A stretch of DNA of 64,000 bases from Haemophilus haemolyticus (lineage in GTDB: Bacteria; Pseudomonadota; Gammaproteobacteria; Enterobacterales; Pasteurellaceae), in contig NZ_LYCK01000011.1 in NCBI RefSeq assembly GCF_001679045.1, positions 62,001-126,000 on the forward strand, in the 5' to 3' direction. The translations under genes and the position numbers were made by a program. Below the pieces are notes generated by a model. The model worked only from the letters and a program-made list of their open reading frames with translations, was not told the DNA's origin and did no database searches. Below are positions 26,831 to 37,321 of the stretch, piece after piece. The stretch's first letter is position 1, and the number at the start of each line of letters is the position of its first letter.

Positions 26831-27766
26831 TTAACCATTAATAAATTTTTCACCTAATTCAATATCTGCACGTAAAGTCGGCAACATATTTTCTAGAGCT
26901 TGTTGCTCAAAATTGCTTAATGGGCCAATTGGTAAAATTTCTTCTACACCTTCTTTGCCTAAACGAACTGGTTGAGAGAAGAAACGAGCATATTTGCCAT
27001 CACCTTCAACATAAGTACATTCAACAACTGTCTCGCCACTCAATCCTTTCACTAAAGAACGAGCAAAACGTGCTGCTGCTTGTGCCATTGAAAGAGTTGC
27101 AGAACCGCCACCCGCTTTTGCATTGACCACTTCTGTACCTGCATTTTGGATACGTTTTGTTAATGGTTCGATTTCATCTTCATTCCACTCAGCATATTGA
27201 ACTTGAGAAAGTAATGGAAGAATAGTCACACCTGAGTGACCACCAATAACAGGAACGCTCGTACGAGAAACATTTAAACCTTTTAATTCAGCCACAAAAG
27301 TTTCAGAACGTAACACGTCTAAAGTTGTCACACCAAATAATTTACGTTTGTCGTAAACACCTTCTTTTTTCAATACTTCAGCCGCAATCGCAACAGTTGT
27401 ATTTACTGGGTTAGTAATGATACCAACGCACGCTTTCGGGCAAGTAACCGCGACTTTCTCAATTAAACCACGAACAATGCCTGCATTAATATTGAATAAA
27501 TCTGAACGATCCATACCAGGTTTACGCGCAACGCCAGCAGAAATTAATACAACATCCGCACCTTTAAGCGCAGGAGTTGGATCTTCACCAGAAAAACCTT
27601 TCACATTCACTGCAGTTGGAATATGGCTCACATCCACTGCAACGCCAGGGGTAACAGGGGCAATATCATATAATGCTAAATCTGAACCAGCAGGCAACTG
27701 AAGTTTTAGTAATAACGCTAATGCTTGACCAATACCGCCTGCGGCGCCTAATACTGCAACTTTCAT
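26831..27766 (-). CDS. mdh: Malate dehydrogenase
   Basis: It interconverts malate and oxaloacetate with NAD+. The 311-residue protein has the NAD-binding [10 protein letters not shown] at residues 7-16 and the loop [16 protein letters not shown] with substrate-binding arginines. The catalytic-histidine motif [11 protein letters not shown] is also present. Length matches E. coli Mdh (312). It is divergent from argR as in E. coli, and a CRP-like site lies in the shared region. Confidence 0.98.
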   Translation of the reverse strand: MKVAVLGAAGGIGQALALLLKLQLPAGSDLALYDIAPVTPGVAVDVSHIPTAVNVKGFSGEDPTPALKGADVVLISAGVARKPGMDRSDLFNINAGIVRGLIEKVAVTCPKACVGIITNPVNTTVAIAAEVLKKEGVYDKRKLFGVTTLDVLRSETFVAELKGLNVSRTSVPVIGGHSGVTILPLLSQVQYAEWNEDEIEPLTKRIQNAGTEVVNAKAGGGSATLSMAQAAARFARSLVKGLSGETVVECTYVEGDGKYARFFSQPVRLGKEGVEEILPIGPLSNFEQQALENMLPTLRADIELGEKFING

Positions 27767-27850
27767 AAATACTCCTTATGTGTTAGTTAATTTAAGATGA
27801 CCTGATTTTAAAATTTTCATCTCACAATTACAAACAGAGAAATATCATTC

Positions 27851-27866
27851 TATGATCTAGTTCACA
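27851..27866. promoter_or_regulatory. CRP-cAMP binding site between mdh and argR
   Basis: TATGATCTAGTTCACA matches the 16-base core TGTGATCTAGATCACA at 14 positions. It is about 90 bases upstream of mdh, which is CRP-activated in E. coli. Confidence 0.6.
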
Positions 27867-27921
27867 TTTCTGAGGTAATTTTTTCCTTCTCTTTGTTTTT
27901 ATTCACATTTAAGTTGCTGAA

Positions 27922-27939
27922 AATGAATTTTTATGCAAT
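27922..27939. promoter_or_regulatory. Putative ARG box (ArgR operator)
   Basis: AATGAATTTTTATGCAAT fits the ARG box pattern TGAAT-N4-ATTCA with one mismatch. It lies about 35 bases before argR, consistent with autoregulation. A good second box was not found. Confidence 0.5.
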
Positions 27940-27972
27940 TCTTATGCAAATTTTTGACTATTGAAAAATAAA

Positions 27973-28428
27973 ATGACTGACAATTTAACTCGTGCTTTTA
28001 AAGAATTACTTAATCAAGAACGCTTTGGCTCTCAAAGTGAGATTGTCGATGCCTTAAAAAAACAAGGCTTTACAGGCATTAATCAATCAAAAATATCAAG
28101 AATGCTCACCAAATTTGGCGCTGTTCGTACCCGTAATACCAAAATGGAAATGGTCTATTGCTTACCAGGTGAATTGAGTGTTCCGAATACCAGTAGCCCA
28201 TTAAAAAATCTTGTATTAGACGTTGATTACAATGATATGTTAATTGTCATTAAGACTTCTCCAGGTGCGGCACAACTCATCGCTCGCTTACTCGATTCAA
28301 TTGGAAAATCAGAAGGCATCTTAGGCACTATCGCAGGCGATGACACAATTTTTATCACACCAACGCGTGGTACAAAAATTGTCGATTTACTCAAAAATGT
28401 TCAACGTTTATTTGAAAACGCGTTGTAA
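27973..28428 (+). CDS. argR: Arginine repressor
   Basis: A hexameric repressor of arginine synthesis genes. The 151-residue protein has an N-terminal winged helix ([19 protein letters not shown]) and the C-terminal arginine-binding core [11 protein letters not shown] plus [11 protein letters not shown] start at ATG 27973; the in-frame TTG at 27961 would add four residues. The stop codon overlaps the next start (TAATG). Confidence 0.96.
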   Translation: MTDNLTRAFKELLNQERFGSQSEIVDALKKQGFTGINQSKISRMLTKFGAVRTRNTKMEMVYCLPGELSVPNTSSPLKNLVLDVDYNDMLIVIKTSPGAAQLIARLLDSIGKSEGILGTIAGDDTIFITPTRGTKIVDLLKNVQRLFENAL

Positions 28429-29318
28429 TGAACATTTTATTAACTGGAGGCACAGGACTTATCGGCAAAGCACTTGTAGAACAACTCTGCTTACGCAATG
28501 AACAAGTGACGATCTTAACGCGCTCAAGTACGTCGCACACTATCTCAAAGCAAAAAAACATCAAATTTATTACCGCACTTTCAGAACTCGATTTACAAGA
28601 ACAGTTTGATGCCATCATCAATCTTGCTGGCGAGCCGATTTTTCATAAAGCTTGGACGACAAAGCAAAAATCTATTTTACGAAAAAGCCGTTTAAGCCTC
28701 ACTAGCCAACTGGTTAAATTCATTAATCAATATCAGCAACACCCTATTTTTATTTCAGGTTCAGCGACTGGAATTTACGGCGATCAAGACGAACAAAAAA
28801 TTACCGAAACAAGCAAAACAGCAAAAACTTTCACCGCACAATTATGCCAAGATTGGGAAAATATTGCGCGACAAGCTGATGCAAGAGTTTGTTTGATTCG
28901 GACAGGCATAGTCTTTTCTAAGAAAGGAGGCGCACTTGCTAAAATGTTGCCTTTATACAAATGGGGACTTGGCGGCAAACTGGGCAATGGAGAGCAATAT
29001 TTTCCCTGGATTGCTTTGGAAGATATGGTCAATGGCATTTTATTTTTACTCGATCATTCAGAGTGCCAAGGATCATTTAACTTAACCGCCCCGAATCCCA
29101 TAAAACAGCATAAATTTAACCACACTTTGGCTAGGATATTAAAACGTCCAGCCTTTGCAATCATTCCAAAATGGGGATTACATTTCATTCTTGGCGAACG
29201 AGCGAATCTATTACTCGAAAGTCAAAATGTTGAGCCTGAAAAATTACTCAACGCGGGATTCCGATTTCAATATTCTGATTGCGAAAACTATCTAAAAGAT
29301 ATCCTAAAAAACAAATAA
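28428..29318 (+). CDS. yfcH: NAD(P)-dependent epimerase-like protein, YfcH family
   Basis: A 296-residue atypical short-chain dehydrogenase of the SDR39U1/TIGR01777 group. It has the nucleotide-binding motif [12 protein letters not shown] at 5-16 and the segments [29 protein letters not shown] and the C-terminal domain [13 protein letters not shown]. The substrate is unknown. It starts within the argR stop codon and is likely cotranscribed. An uptake signal lies at 28572-28580 and a terminator follows. Confidence 0.88.
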   Translation: MNILLTGGTGLIGKALVEQLCLRNEQVTILTRSSTSHTISKQKNIKFITALSELDLQEQFDAIINLAGEPIFHKAWTTKQKSILRKSRLSLTSQLVKFINQYQQHPIFISGSATGIYGDQDEQKITETSKTAKTFTAQLCQDWENIARQADARVCLIRTGIVFSKKGGALAKMLPLYKWGLGGKLGNGEQYFPWIALEDMVNGILFLLDHSECQGSFNLTAPNPIKQHKFNHTLARILKRPAFAIIPKWGLHFILGERANLLLESQNVEPEKLLNAGFRFQYSDCENYLKDILKNK

Positions 29319-29356
29319 AAAAATCACCGCACTTTTTTTAATGCAGTGATTTTTAT
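29318..29356 (+). terminator. Terminator after yfcH, uptake signal in one arm
   Basis: AAAAATCAC-CGCA pairs with TGC-A-GTGATTTTT with one bulge. The left arm contains the uptake signal 29326-29334. Confidence 0.7.
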
Positions 29357-29384
29357 CGGACTAGATCTCTCGCCTTATCACAAT

Positions 29385-30902
29385 TTATTGTTCATTATAA
29401 ATTTCAAGATTAGATGCTTGTTTTTCACGTTTTTTCTTTGCACTATCGTTCCGTTGACTTGCAATTTTTTCTAAATATTCTGGCGTGATGTCGCCTGTAA
29501 TATATTCGCCTGTGAACACTGAACAATCAAATCCTCGAATAGCTGGATTTTCTAATTGAACTGATTCGGTAAGTGCAGTCAAATCTTGGAAAATTAGTTT
29601 ATCAACGCCAATCAAATGCGCAATTTCATCAACATTTCGACCGTAAGCGATCAGTTCATCACGGCTCGGCATATCAATACCATATACATTCGGATAACGA
29701 ATTTCTGGAGCAGCAGAGGCAAAGTAAATTTTCTTCGCGCCTGCTGAGCGAGCCATTTCAACGATTTGCTCAGAGGTTGTACCGCGAACGATAGAATCGT
29801 CCACCAATAAGACGTTTTTATCTTTAAATTCAGCTTTGATGGTATTCAATTTGCGACGAACCGAACTAATACGCTGTGCTTGTCCCGGCATAATAAACGT
29901 ACGACCAACATAGCGATTTTTCACAAATCCTTGTCGATAAGGTTTCCCTAATACACGAGCTATTTGTAACGCAATATCTGTGGAAGTTTCAGGAACGGGA
30001 ATCACCACATCAATATTATCAATTTCATCCGCCCATTCTTTTGCAATTTTCTGTCCGAGTTTTTCGCCCATGTGAACACGTGCAGCATAAACAGAGACGC
30101 CATCAATCGTTGAATCTGGGCGTGCAAAATAAACATATTCAAAAATACAAGGATTTAGCACCGCACTTTCGGCACATTGTTGCGAATAAAGCTCGCCATC
30201 AAACGTCACATAAACGGCTTCACCTGGGGCAATATCGCGAACAAAGTCAAAACCCACAATATCTAAGGCTACTGTTTCAGAGGCAAACATATACTCAGTT
30301 GTGCTATTTTCTTCGCGTTTACCCAGCACCAAAGGACGAATACCAAAAGGATCACGAAACGCAACCATGCCATGCCCAATAATCATCGCTAAACAAGCAT
30401 AAGCACCTCGCACATCGTTGTGAGTTTTACGAACGGCATAGAAAATATCTTGTGGATCGAGGTGATCTTGAGGAATATGATCGAGATGGTTGGCGAGAAT
30501 ATTAAGAAGAAGTTCAGAATCTGAATTCGTGTTTACATGGCGGCGAGCTGTTTTAAAGACTTTTTCTTTTAACTCCACTGAGTTGGTTAAATTGCCGTTA
30601 TGCACTAAAGTGACACCATAGGGGGAATTCACATAAAAAGGCTGTGCCTCTGACACGCTAGAACTCCCCGCTGTAGGATAGCGAACATGCCCCAACCCAG
30701 CATTTCCTTGCAACCGTAGCATATGCTCTTGATGGAACACATCACTCACTAAACCGTTAGCTTTGCGTAAGCGGAAACGATTTTCATCGTCAACCGTCAC
30801 AATGCCAGCAGCATCTTGCCCACGATGTTGCAAAAGAGTTAATGCTGCATAAATAGATTCATTAACCGGACTTTGGCTAACAATACCGACAATACCACAC
30901 AT
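29385..30902 (-). CDS. purF: Amidophosphoribosyltransferase
   Basis: It catalyses the first committed step of purine synthesis, transferring glutamine ammonia to PRPP. The 505-residue protein begins MCGIVGI, so Cys-2 becomes the N-terminal nucleophile. The glutaminase half includes RYPTAGSSS and the PRPP-binding loop is [14 protein letters not shown]. Length matches E. coli (505). It follows cvpA with a 10-base gap, as in E. coli cvpA-purF, and a PurR operator lies upstream of cvpA. Confidence 0.98.
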   Translation of the reverse strand: MCGIVGIVSQSPVNESIYAALTLLQHRGQDAAGIVTVDDENRFRLRKANGLVSDVFHQEHMLRLQGNAGLGHVRYPTAGSSSVSEAQPFYVNSPYGVTLVHNGNLTNSVELKEKVFKTARRHVNTNSDSELLLNILANHLDHIPQDHLDPQDIFYAVRKTHNDVRGAYACLAMIIGHGMVAFRDPFGIRPLVLGKREENSTTEYMFASETVALDIVGFDFVRDIAPGEAVYVTFDGELYSQQCAESAVLNPCIFEYVYFARPDSTIDGVSVYAARVHMGEKLGQKIAKEWADEIDNIDVVIPVPETSTDIALQIARVLGKPYRQGFVKNRYVGRTFIMPGQAQRISSVRRKLNTIKAEFKDKNVLLVDDSIVRGTTSEQIVEMARSAGAKKIYFASAAPEIRYPNVYGIDMPSRDELIAYGRNVDEIAHLIGVDKLIFQDLTALTESVQLENPAIRGFDCSVFTGEYITGDITPEYLEKIASQRNDSAKKKREKQASNLEIYNEQ

Positions 30903-30912
30903 TTTGTGTTCC

Positions 30913-31404
30913 TTATTGATTAAGCGTTGGATTTAAAAAACTTGAACTTGCCTGAAGTTGTTGAAAGAACCATTCAATAATAAAACCAAAGTGCGGTATT
31001 AATTGAGATTCTTTCCACCAATCAGTTTGTTCAAAATTGGTGAAGGTATCCATGAAAAATAATAACGCAGCGACAATCAGTGCACCGCGTACTAAACCAA
31101 AAATCGCACCTAACACACGATCTGTGCCACTTAAACCCGTCTTATCTACTAATTGACTAATCACATAATTTACTATGGCGCCCACGATTAAAGTCAGTAC
31201 AAATAAAATCCCGATTGCGGTTCCGTTACGAATATACATTGATTCAATTTGCGTAAGATAAGCTGCAAGATAAGGATAGAACTGGCTTGCTACAATAAAT
31301 GCCACAACCCAGCTACCGAGTGAAAGCACTTCGCGCACAAAACCGCGTAATAAACTGACAAGAATGGAAAAAGCGATAATGCCAATAATAATGTAATCGA
31401 TCAT
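30913..31404 (-). CDS. cvpA: CvpA family inner-membrane protein
   Basis: A 163-residue four-helix membrane protein nearly the same length as E. coli CvpA (162), which is needed for colicin V production and maintains envelope fitness. The conserved LIRGFVRE-like motif appears as [13 protein letters not shown], and [11 protein letters not shown] is intact. I start at ATG 31404 (MIDYIIIG), with GAGAG upstream; the longer reading from a TTG at 31419 is unlikely. First gene of cvpA-purF. Confidence 0.95.
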   Translation of the reverse strand: MIDYIIIGIIAFSILVSLLRGFVREVLSLGSWVVAFIVASQFYPYLAAYLTQIESMYIRNGTAIGILFVLTLIVGAIVNYVISQLVDKTGLSGTDRVLGAIFGLVRGALIVAALLFFMDTFTNFEQTDWWKESQLIPHFGFIIEWFFQQLQASSSFLNPTLNQ

Positions 31405-31471
31405 TAAAAAATCTCTCAATGAAAAACGGCCGTTTAAAACGACCGAGGTATTCTACAAAAATAAAGCCCAA

Positions 31472-31487
31472 AAGAAAACGTTTGCGT
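31472..31487 (-). promoter_or_regulatory. PurR operator before cvpA-purF
   Basis: On the minus strand ACGCAAACGTTTTCTT fits the PurR consensus ANGCAANCGNTTNCNT at every defined base. It lies about 70-85 bases before cvpA. A -10-like TAGAAT follows at a fitting distance, so PurR would cover the -35 region. Confidence 0.85.
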
Positions 31488-31490
31488 AAA

Positions 31491-31934
31491 CTAAATTTCC
31501 TGCCAAAAAGCACGTTCAAATTTGCTTTGAGCTTTCTTTAAGACTTCTGCTAAATGTTGGTATGTCGGTTGATCTTGCACGAAAGGCAAGGGTTCATGTA
31601 GTTGTTTTAAGCGTTCGCAAATATCATAAAACCATACCGCACTTTGATTTTCTAATGGCGAATTCGCACGCTTACCAAGCCAATAAAGACCTTGAAAAGG
31701 AATAAGCAAGGCAAAAAGTGCGGTCAAAATTGCAATAGAAAAGGCCATCAAATCATTTTTTGCATAAATCTGTTGCCACACCACTGCAAATACAGCAACA
31801 AAGGGCATGAATTTTTGTGCAAAATTCGTGGCTTTCATAATGCGGTTTTCAGGGAAAATAATCCCTAATTTAGCCTCCTGTGGCCAAGTATTAAGATAAA
31901 TTTGTCCCTGTTTTAAAATGGAAAAAAATGCCAT
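31491..31934 (-). CDS. yfbV: YfbV family membrane protein (UPF0208)
   Basis: A 147-residue protein with two membrane helices (about 42-60 and 63-85) and the conserved [11 protein letters not shown] and [16 protein letters not shown]. It matches E. coli YfbV in length (151) and in being divergent from ackA. In E. coli YfbV helps limit MatP action at the terminus region. I use ATG 31934 ([10 protein letters not shown]). Two uptake signals (31636, 31716) lie inside and one (31955) just before it. Confidence 0.9.
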   Translation of the reverse strand: MAFFSILKQGQIYLNTWPQEAKLGIIFPENRIMKATNFAQKFMPFVAVFAVVWQQIYAKNDLMAFSIAILTALFALLIPFQGLYWLGKRANSPLENQSAVWFYDICERLKQLHEPLPFVQDQPTYQHLAEVLKKAQSKFERAFWQEI

Positions 31935-32154
31935 AAAAACACCTTTAAAAAACAACCGCACTTATCATACCCCAGTTTGCCTGAAATTGTCACCTTACTG
32001 AAAAAGTTTAATTTTTCAAAAAGTTCCATAAATCGTTGTCTTTTTATGCTGGGATGAATTTATTTTGTTTATCAAAAGGTGTATCCTATGCCAGATTTTT
32101 TCAGTCCATCTACAAGGTGGATTTCCATTAACTTTAATCAAATATAGGGTTCCC

Positions 32155-33360
32155 ATGTCAAAACTTGTTCTTATCCTTAACTGTGGTAGTTCTTCACTAA
32201 AATTTGCAATTCTTGATCCTGCAACAGGTGAAGAAAAATTATCCGGCTTAGCGGAAGCATTTTTCTTACCAGAAGCGCGTATCAAATGGAAACTCAATGG
32301 TGAGAAAGGTAACGCAGATTTAGGCGCAGGCGCAGCGCATACTGAAGCGCTTAACTTTATTGCGTCTAATATCATGACAGATGAGCTTAAAAACTCTATC
32401 GCGGCAATTGGTCACCGTATCGTACATGGTGGGGAAAAATACACCCAATCTGTTATCGTAACTGATGAAGTCGTTAAAGGTATTGAAGATGCTGCACAAT
32501 TTGCACCACTTCACAATCCAGCGCACTTAATCGGTATTCGCGAAGCATTCAACGCATTCCCGCACTTAAAAGATAAAAACGTGGTAGTTTTTGATACGGC
32601 ATTCCACCAAACCATGCCTGAAGAAGCATTCCTTTATGCCCTTCCATACTCATTATATAAAGAACATGGCGTTCGTCGCTACGGTGCACACGGTACTAGC
32701 CACTACTTCGTTTCTCGTGAAGTCGCTGAATATGTAGGTAAACCTGCAGACCAAGTCAATACGATTATTTGTCACTTAGGTAATGGTGGTTCTGTTTCTG
32801 TTGTGCGTAACGGTAAATGTATCGATACATCAATGGGCTTAACTCCGTTAGAAGGTTTAGTCATGGGCACTCGTTGTGGTGATATCGACCCAGCAATCGT
32901 ATTCTACCTATACAAAACTTTAGGTATGTCTATGGAACAAATCGAAGAGACTTTAGTGAAAAAATCTGGTCTTTTAGGTTTAACTGAAGTAACAAGCGAC
33001 TGCCGTTATGCTGAAGATAATTACAATGATGCATCTAAACCAGAAGCAAAACGCGCTTTAGATGTATACAGCTATCGTTTAGCGAAATATATCGGTGCTT
33101 ATATGGCTGTATTAGGTGATGATCACTTAGATGCGATTGCTTTCACAGGCGGTATTGGTGAAAACTCAGCACACGTTCGTGAATTAGCATTAAATCACTT
33201 GAAATTATTTGGTATTAAAGTAGATAACGAACGCAATCTAGCGGCACGTTTCGGTAAAGATGGCGTAATCACCACTGATGATTCCGCATTTAAAGCGATT
33301 GTTCTTCCAACTAATGAAGAATTAGTTATTGCACAAGATACCGCTAAACTTTGTTTCTAA
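32155..33360 (+). CDS. ackA: Acetate kinase
   Basis: It makes ATP and acetate from acetyl phosphate. The 401-residue protein has the N-terminal [14 protein letters not shown], the adenosine-binding GTSHYFVS and [19 protein letters not shown], and the late [15 protein letters not shown] start at ATG 32155, which gives the E. coli length (400); the upstream in-frame ATG at 32065 is not supported. It is followed by pta and is divergent from yfbV. Confidence 0.97.
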   Translation: MSKLVLILNCGSSSLKFAILDPATGEEKLSGLAEAFFLPEARIKWKLNGEKGNADLGAGAAHTEALNFIASNIMTDELKNSIAAIGHRIVHGGEKYTQSVIVTDEVVKGIEDAAQFAPLHNPAHLIGIREAFNAFPHLKDKNVVVFDTAFHQTMPEEAFLYALPYSLYKEHGVRRYGAHGTSHYFVSREVAEYVGKPADQVNTIICHLGNGGSVSVVRNGKCIDTSMGLTPLEGLVMGTRCGDIDPAIVFYLYKTLGMSMEQIEETLVKKSGLLGLTEVTSDCRYAEDNYNDASKPEAKRALDVYSYRLAKYIGAYMAVLGDDHLDAIAFTGGIGENSAHVRELALNHLKLFGIKVDNERNLAARFGKDGVITTDDSAFKAIVLPTNEELVIAQDTAKLCF

Positions 33361-33369
33361 TTTAACAAC

Positions 33370-33398
33370 AAGCTGCCGAATTTTTCGGCAGTTTTTAT
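33370..33398 (+). terminator. Terminator between ackA and pta
   Basis: CTGCCGAA pairs with TTCGGCAG around TTT, followed by TTTTTATTT. Partial read-through into pta is likely. Confidence 0.85.
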
Positions 33399-33427
33399 TT
33401 ATAACATATACACATTAAGGTTTAACT

Positions 33428-35563
33428 ATGTCTCGCACGATTATCCTTATCCCTGTAAGCACAGGCGTGGGTTTAACTAGCATTAGTCTGGGATTAATCC
33501 ATTCTCTTGAACAAAAAGGCGCAAAAGTTGGTTTTATGAAACCAGTTTCTCAACCAAGCACAGGTGAAGATAAACTGGATCGCACAACCTCTATCATTCG
33601 CACCAGCACTAACCTTGAAACTTCTGAACCGTTTATGTTAAGCGTTGCGGAATCATTGATTGGGCAAAATCAGTCTGATGTATTGCTAGAAAAAGTTGTG
33701 GCAAATCACCAACAATTATCTAAAAATAACGATATCGTTGTGGTTGAAGGCTTAATTCCTACAAGAAAACACGGTTACGCAAATAGCATCAACTATGAAA
33801 TTGCACAAGCATTAGATGCTGAAATCGTATTGGTTGCAGCGCCTGCAACTGAGACCCCAACCGAATTAAAAGATCGCGTAGAAGCAGCAGCCTCTCTATT
33901 TGGTGGTAAAAACAATCCAAATCTTTTAGGCGTGGTTGTAAACAAATTTAATGCACCCGTTGATGAATCTGGTCGTACACGCCCTGATCTTGCTGAAATC
34001 TTTGATTCATTCCAACACAGCCATGCTTGTGAAGCAGAAGTGAGCAAATTATTTGCAAATAGCTCAATCAAATTATTAGCTTGCGTGCCTTGGTCTGCAG
34101 ATTTAATCGCAACACGTGCTATCGATTTAGTGAAATACTTAGGCGCATCCATTATCACTGAAGGAGATATTAACCGTCGTATCCGTGGTATCACTTTCTG
34201 CGCAAGAAGTTTACCAAATATGGTTGAGCATTTCCGTGCAGGCAGCTTATTAGTCGCTTCGGCAGATCGTCCAGATGTACTTGTGGCAGCCGCTCTCGCA
34301 GCGTCAAATGGTATTGAAATCGGCGGTCTTTTATTAACTGGCGGTTACAAAATTGATGCTCAAATCAATAAACTTTGCCAACCAGCTTTTGAAAAAGCAA
34401 AATTGCCAATCTTCCGTATTGAAGGTAATACTTGGCAAACAGCATTAAATTTACAAAACTTCAATCTTGAAGTGCCTGTTGATGATAAAGAACGTATTGA
34501 AAACATCAAACAATACACAAGCCAGCACTTTAATTCTGACTTTATCAATAACTTAGTTGCGGATTCTACTCGTTTACGTCGTTTATCCCCACCAGCATTC
34601 CGTTTCCAATTGACTGAACTTGCTCGTGCTGCGAAAAAACGCATTGTGCTTCCTGAAGGTGATGAACCTCGTACAATCAAAGCTGCCGTACTTTGTGCAG
34701 AACGTGGCATTGCAGAATGTGTGCTTTTAGCAGATCCAGCATCTGTTCAACGTGTAGCTGAAGCACAAGGTGTTAAATTAGGTAAAGGCATTACAATCAT
34801 TAATCCTGCAGATGTTCGTGAAAACTATGTTGCTCGTTTAGTTGAATTACGTAAAGCTAAAGGTATGACTGAAACCGCGGCTCGTGAACAACTAGAAGAC
34901 ACTGTAGTACTTGGTACCATGATGTTAGAAGCAAATGAAGTGGATGGTTTAGTATCTGGTGCCGTTCACACAACTGCAAACACCATTCGCCCACCAATGC
35001 AAATCATCAAAACTGCACCAGGTAGTTCGATTGTTTCTTCTATTTTCTTTATGTTATTACCAGATCAAGTGCTTGTTTATGGTGACTGTGCGGTAAACCC
35101 AGATCCAACAGCAGAACAACTTGCAGAAATCGCAATTCAATCTGCGGATTCTGCAAAAGCATTTGGTATTGATCCAAAAGTCGCGATGATTTCTTACTCA
35201 ACAGGTACATCTGGTAGCGGTGCTGATGTGGAAAAAGTGAAAGAAGCAACTCGTATTGCGAAAGAAAAACGCCCTGATTTATTAATCGATGGCCCATTAC
35301 AATATGATGCGGCTGTGATGGAAGATGTGGCTCGCTCTAAAGCACCAAATTCACCAGTAGCAGGTAAAGCAACGGTATTCGTATTCCCTGACTTGAACAC
35401 CGGCAACACTACTTACAAAGCAGTACAACGTTCTGCAGATTTAGTGTCTATTGGTCCAATGCTTCAAGGTATGCGCAAACCAGTCAATGACTTATCTCGT
35501 GGTGCCTTAGTTGATGATATTGTGTACACAATTGCCTTAACCGCAATTCAAGCGACACAATAG
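33428..35563 (+). CDS. pta: Phosphate acetyltransferase
   Basis: It converts acetyl-CoA and phosphate to acetyl phosphate, feeding AckA. The 711-residue long-form enzyme has an N-terminal P-loop-like domain ([16 protein letters not shown]) and a middle DRTGG domain. The catalytic PTA domain runs from about residue 395 ([16 protein letters not shown]) to the end, with [15 protein letters not shown]. Length matches E. coli Pta (714). It pairs with ackA for acetate overflow and substrate-level ATP. Confidence 0.98.
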   Translation: MSRTIILIPVSTGVGLTSISLGLIHSLEQKGAKVGFMKPVSQPSTGEDKLDRTTSIIRTSTNLETSEPFMLSVAESLIGQNQSDVLLEKVVANHQQLSKNNDIVVVEGLIPTRKHGYANSINYEIAQALDAEIVLVAAPATETPTELKDRVEAAASLFGGKNNPNLLGVVVNKFNAPVDESGRTRPDLAEIFDSFQHSHACEAEVSKLFANSSIKLLACVPWSADLIATRAIDLVKYLGASIITEGDINRRIRGITFCARSLPNMVEHFRAGSLLVASADRPDVLVAAALAASNGIEIGGLLLTGGYKIDAQINKLCQPAFEKAKLPIFRIEGNTWQTALNLQNFNLEVPVDDKERIENIKQYTSQHFNSDFINNLVADSTRLRRLSPPAFRFQLTELARAAKKRIVLPEGDEPRTIKAAVLCAERGIAECVLLADPASVQRVAEAQGVKLGKGITIINPADVRENYVARLVELRKAKGMTETAAREQLEDTVVLGTMMLEANEVDGLVSGAVHTTANTIRPPMQIIKTAPGSSIVSSIFFMLLPDQVLVYGDCAVNPDPTAEQLAEIAIQSADSAKAFGIDPKVAMISYSTGTSGSGADVEKVKEATRIAKEKRPDLLIDGPLQYDAAVMEDVARSKAPNSPVAGKATVFVFPDLNTGNTTYKAVQRSADLVSIGPMLQGMRKPVNDLSRGALVDDIVYTIALTAIQATQ

Positions 35564-35582
35564 TTCAAGTAAAAACATAAAA

Positions 35583-35630
35583 GAAAATACCACACTTTGC
35601 CACTGGCAGTAGAAGTGCGGTATTTTTTTA
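35583..35630 (+). terminator. Terminator after pta, uptake signal in one arm
   Basis: AAAATACC-CACTT pairs with AAGTG-GGTATTTT (uptake signal 35613-35621) with bulges, followed by TTT. It may also serve smrB from the other side. Confidence 0.7.
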
Positions 35631-35640
35631 TAACGTTTTT

Positions 35641-36144
35641 TTACAAATCAACTAAAATCAAAATTGCGGCTTCACCGCCCCATTCTCTTGGCGCTTGATG
35701 TAATGCCCGTACTTTAGGATGTTGTACTAGCCAACGTGGAATTTGTTTTTTCAATGTAAAGGTACCATAGCCCGTCATGATACTGGCACAATCAACATGC
35801 TCATTTTCACAAGCCAGTAAAAGTGCGGCTAATTCTTGCTTAGCTTGTTCACGGGTTAAACCATGTAAATCTAAAAACAATTCTGGCGAAAAATCTCCAC
35901 GACGAAGTTGTTTTAATAAATGGGAATCTTCCCCATCACGTAAATATTTCACAACACCATCATGCTCATTCAGTAACGGCTCATATTCATCAGAAAAATA
36001 GAACAATGTATCTTCTTTCGCTCGTAATTCTTTCAATTCTATTTTTTTCTGATCACGTTTCTGGCGGGGAGCAACAAAAGTATCTTGTTTAATCGGCCTA
36101 ATGCCTTTGGTTTCCGCTCGGAATAAATCAAATTCGTCTTGCAT
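35641..36144 (-). CDS. smrB: Smr-domain endonuclease SmrB
   Basis: In E. coli SmrB cuts mRNA between collided ribosomes, starting rescue. The 167-residue protein has the family N-terminal region and an Smr domain with LDLHGLTREQAKQEL and the glycine-rich ASIMTGYGTFTLKKQIP. It is slightly shorter than the E. coli protein (183). It is divergent from prmB, as in E. coli. Confidence 0.93.
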   Translation of the reverse strand: MQDEFDLFRAETKGIRPIKQDTFVAPRQKRDQKKIELKELRAKEDTLFYFSDEYEPLLNEHDGVVKYLRDGEDSHLLKQLRRGDFSPELFLDLHGLTREQAKQELAALLLACENEHVDCASIMTGYGTFTLKKQIPRWLVQHPKVRALHQAPREWGGEAAILILVDL

Positions 36145-36273
36145 TTTTTCTCATTAATTTCAAATTTTGCGTATCATATCATAGTTCTACATTCTCATCT
36201 GTGGTATAACTACGCCAAATTTTCACACCGAATTTTATGCTAACTTTTCTGCTCACTTTTATGGAGAAATGCG

Positions 36274-37218
36274 ATGGAAACCTCACATAACCAAGAATTA
36301 GTTGCAACTATCTTGGAAGATAATGTTGCAAACGAACTACAAACCATCCAAGATTTTCTGCGTTGGACGTATAGCATTCTCAATCGCTCTGATATTTACT
36401 TCGGGCAAGGGCACGATAATCCTTGGGATGAAAGTCTGCAACTCATTTTAAGTGGCTTACATTTACCTATTGATTTACCTACCGAATTATTTAATAGTCG
36501 ATTAACCCAATCTGAAAAAGAAACCTTAGTTCAACTTGTATTAACCCGAATCGAACAACGCGTACCGGTGGCATATTTAACAAATAGTGCTTGGTTCTGC
36601 GGTCACGAATTTTATGTAGATGAACGAACCATTATTCCACGCTCCCCAATTAGTGCATTAATTCAAGATCGCTTTGAAGATTTAATTTCACAAGAGCCGA
36701 ATCATATTCTCGATCTATGCACAGGCAGTGGCTGTATTGCCATTGCTTGTGCTTATGCTTTCCCGAATGCAGAAGTAGATGCTGTCGATTTATCGGTTGA
36801 TGCACTTAATGTCGCGGAGATCAATATTTCACGTCATCAATTAGAGCATCGCGTATTCCCGATTCAATCAAACTTATTTGAAAATATTTTGGGACAAAAA
36901 TACGATCTTATCGTGACCAATCCACCTTATGTGGACGAAGAAGATCTCGCCGATATGCCGGAAGAATTCCATTTTGAACCAGAGTTAGCCTTAGGTTCTG
37001 GCCATGATGGCTTAAATATTACCAAACAAATTTTGAAACAAGCGCCAGATTACTTAACCGAAAATGGCGTGTTGGTGTGTGAAGTGGGCAATAGCATGAT
37101 GAGCTTAATTGAGCAATATCCAGATGTACCATTTGAATGGGTAGAACTTAAGAATGGCGGATTAGGCGTATTTGCTATTCAGCGTAAAGATTTAGTGAAA
37201 TATCACGATCTTTTTTAA
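36274..37218 (+). CDS. prmB: 50S ribosomal protein L3 glutamine methyltransferase
   Basis: It methylates a glutamine of ribosomal protein L3. The 314-residue protein has an N-terminal helical domain, the SAM-binding LDLCTGSGCIAIACA and the catalytic NPPYVDEEDL motif shared by glutamine methyltransferases. Length and the smrB-prmB divergence match E. coli, which favours PrmB over the paralogue PrmC. Confidence 0.94.
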   Translation: METSHNQELVATILEDNVANELQTIQDFLRWTYSILNRSDIYFGQGHDNPWDESLQLILSGLHLPIDLPTELFNSRLTQSEKETLVQLVLTRIEQRVPVAYLTNSAWFCGHEFYVDERTIIPRSPISALIQDRFEDLISQEPNHILDLCTGSGCIAIACAYAFPNAEVDAVDLSVDALNVAEINISRHQLEHRVFPIQSNLFENILGQKYDLIVTNPPYVDEEDLADMPEEFHFEPELALGSGHDGLNITKQILKQAPDYLTENGVLVCEVGNSMMSLIEQYPDVPFEWVELKNGGLGVFAIQRKDLVKYHDLF

Positions 37219-37224
37219 TCTTTC

Positions 37225-37263
37225 AAGTGCGGTAAAATTTTAATATCAATTTTAACCGCACTT
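37225..37263 (+). terminator. Inverted uptake-signal pair after prmB
   Basis: AAGTGCGGT (37225-37233) and ACCGCACTT (37255-37263) form a hairpin whose stem extends into AAAATT/AATTTT. It is the first of two tandem terminator-like hairpins. Confidence 0.75.
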
Positions 37264-37275
37264 ATAAAACTCATG

Positions 37276-37308
37276 GCGCGCGTTATTCAACGCGTGCTTT
37301 TCTTTTTT
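37276..37308 (+). terminator. Second terminator after prmB
   Basis: GCGCGCGTT pairs with AACGCGTGC around ATTC, with one mismatch, followed by TTTTCTTTTTT. It lies just before the MFS transporter start. Confidence 0.85.
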
Positions 37309-37321
37309 ATCATTTGACTCT

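Noticed and set aside
27943..27960. Second ARG box three bases after the first
   Set aside because: Too few matches to the consensus.
33793..35409. Several minus-strand ORFs opposite pta
   Set aside because: They mirror the strong codon bias of pta and have no start signals or family features.
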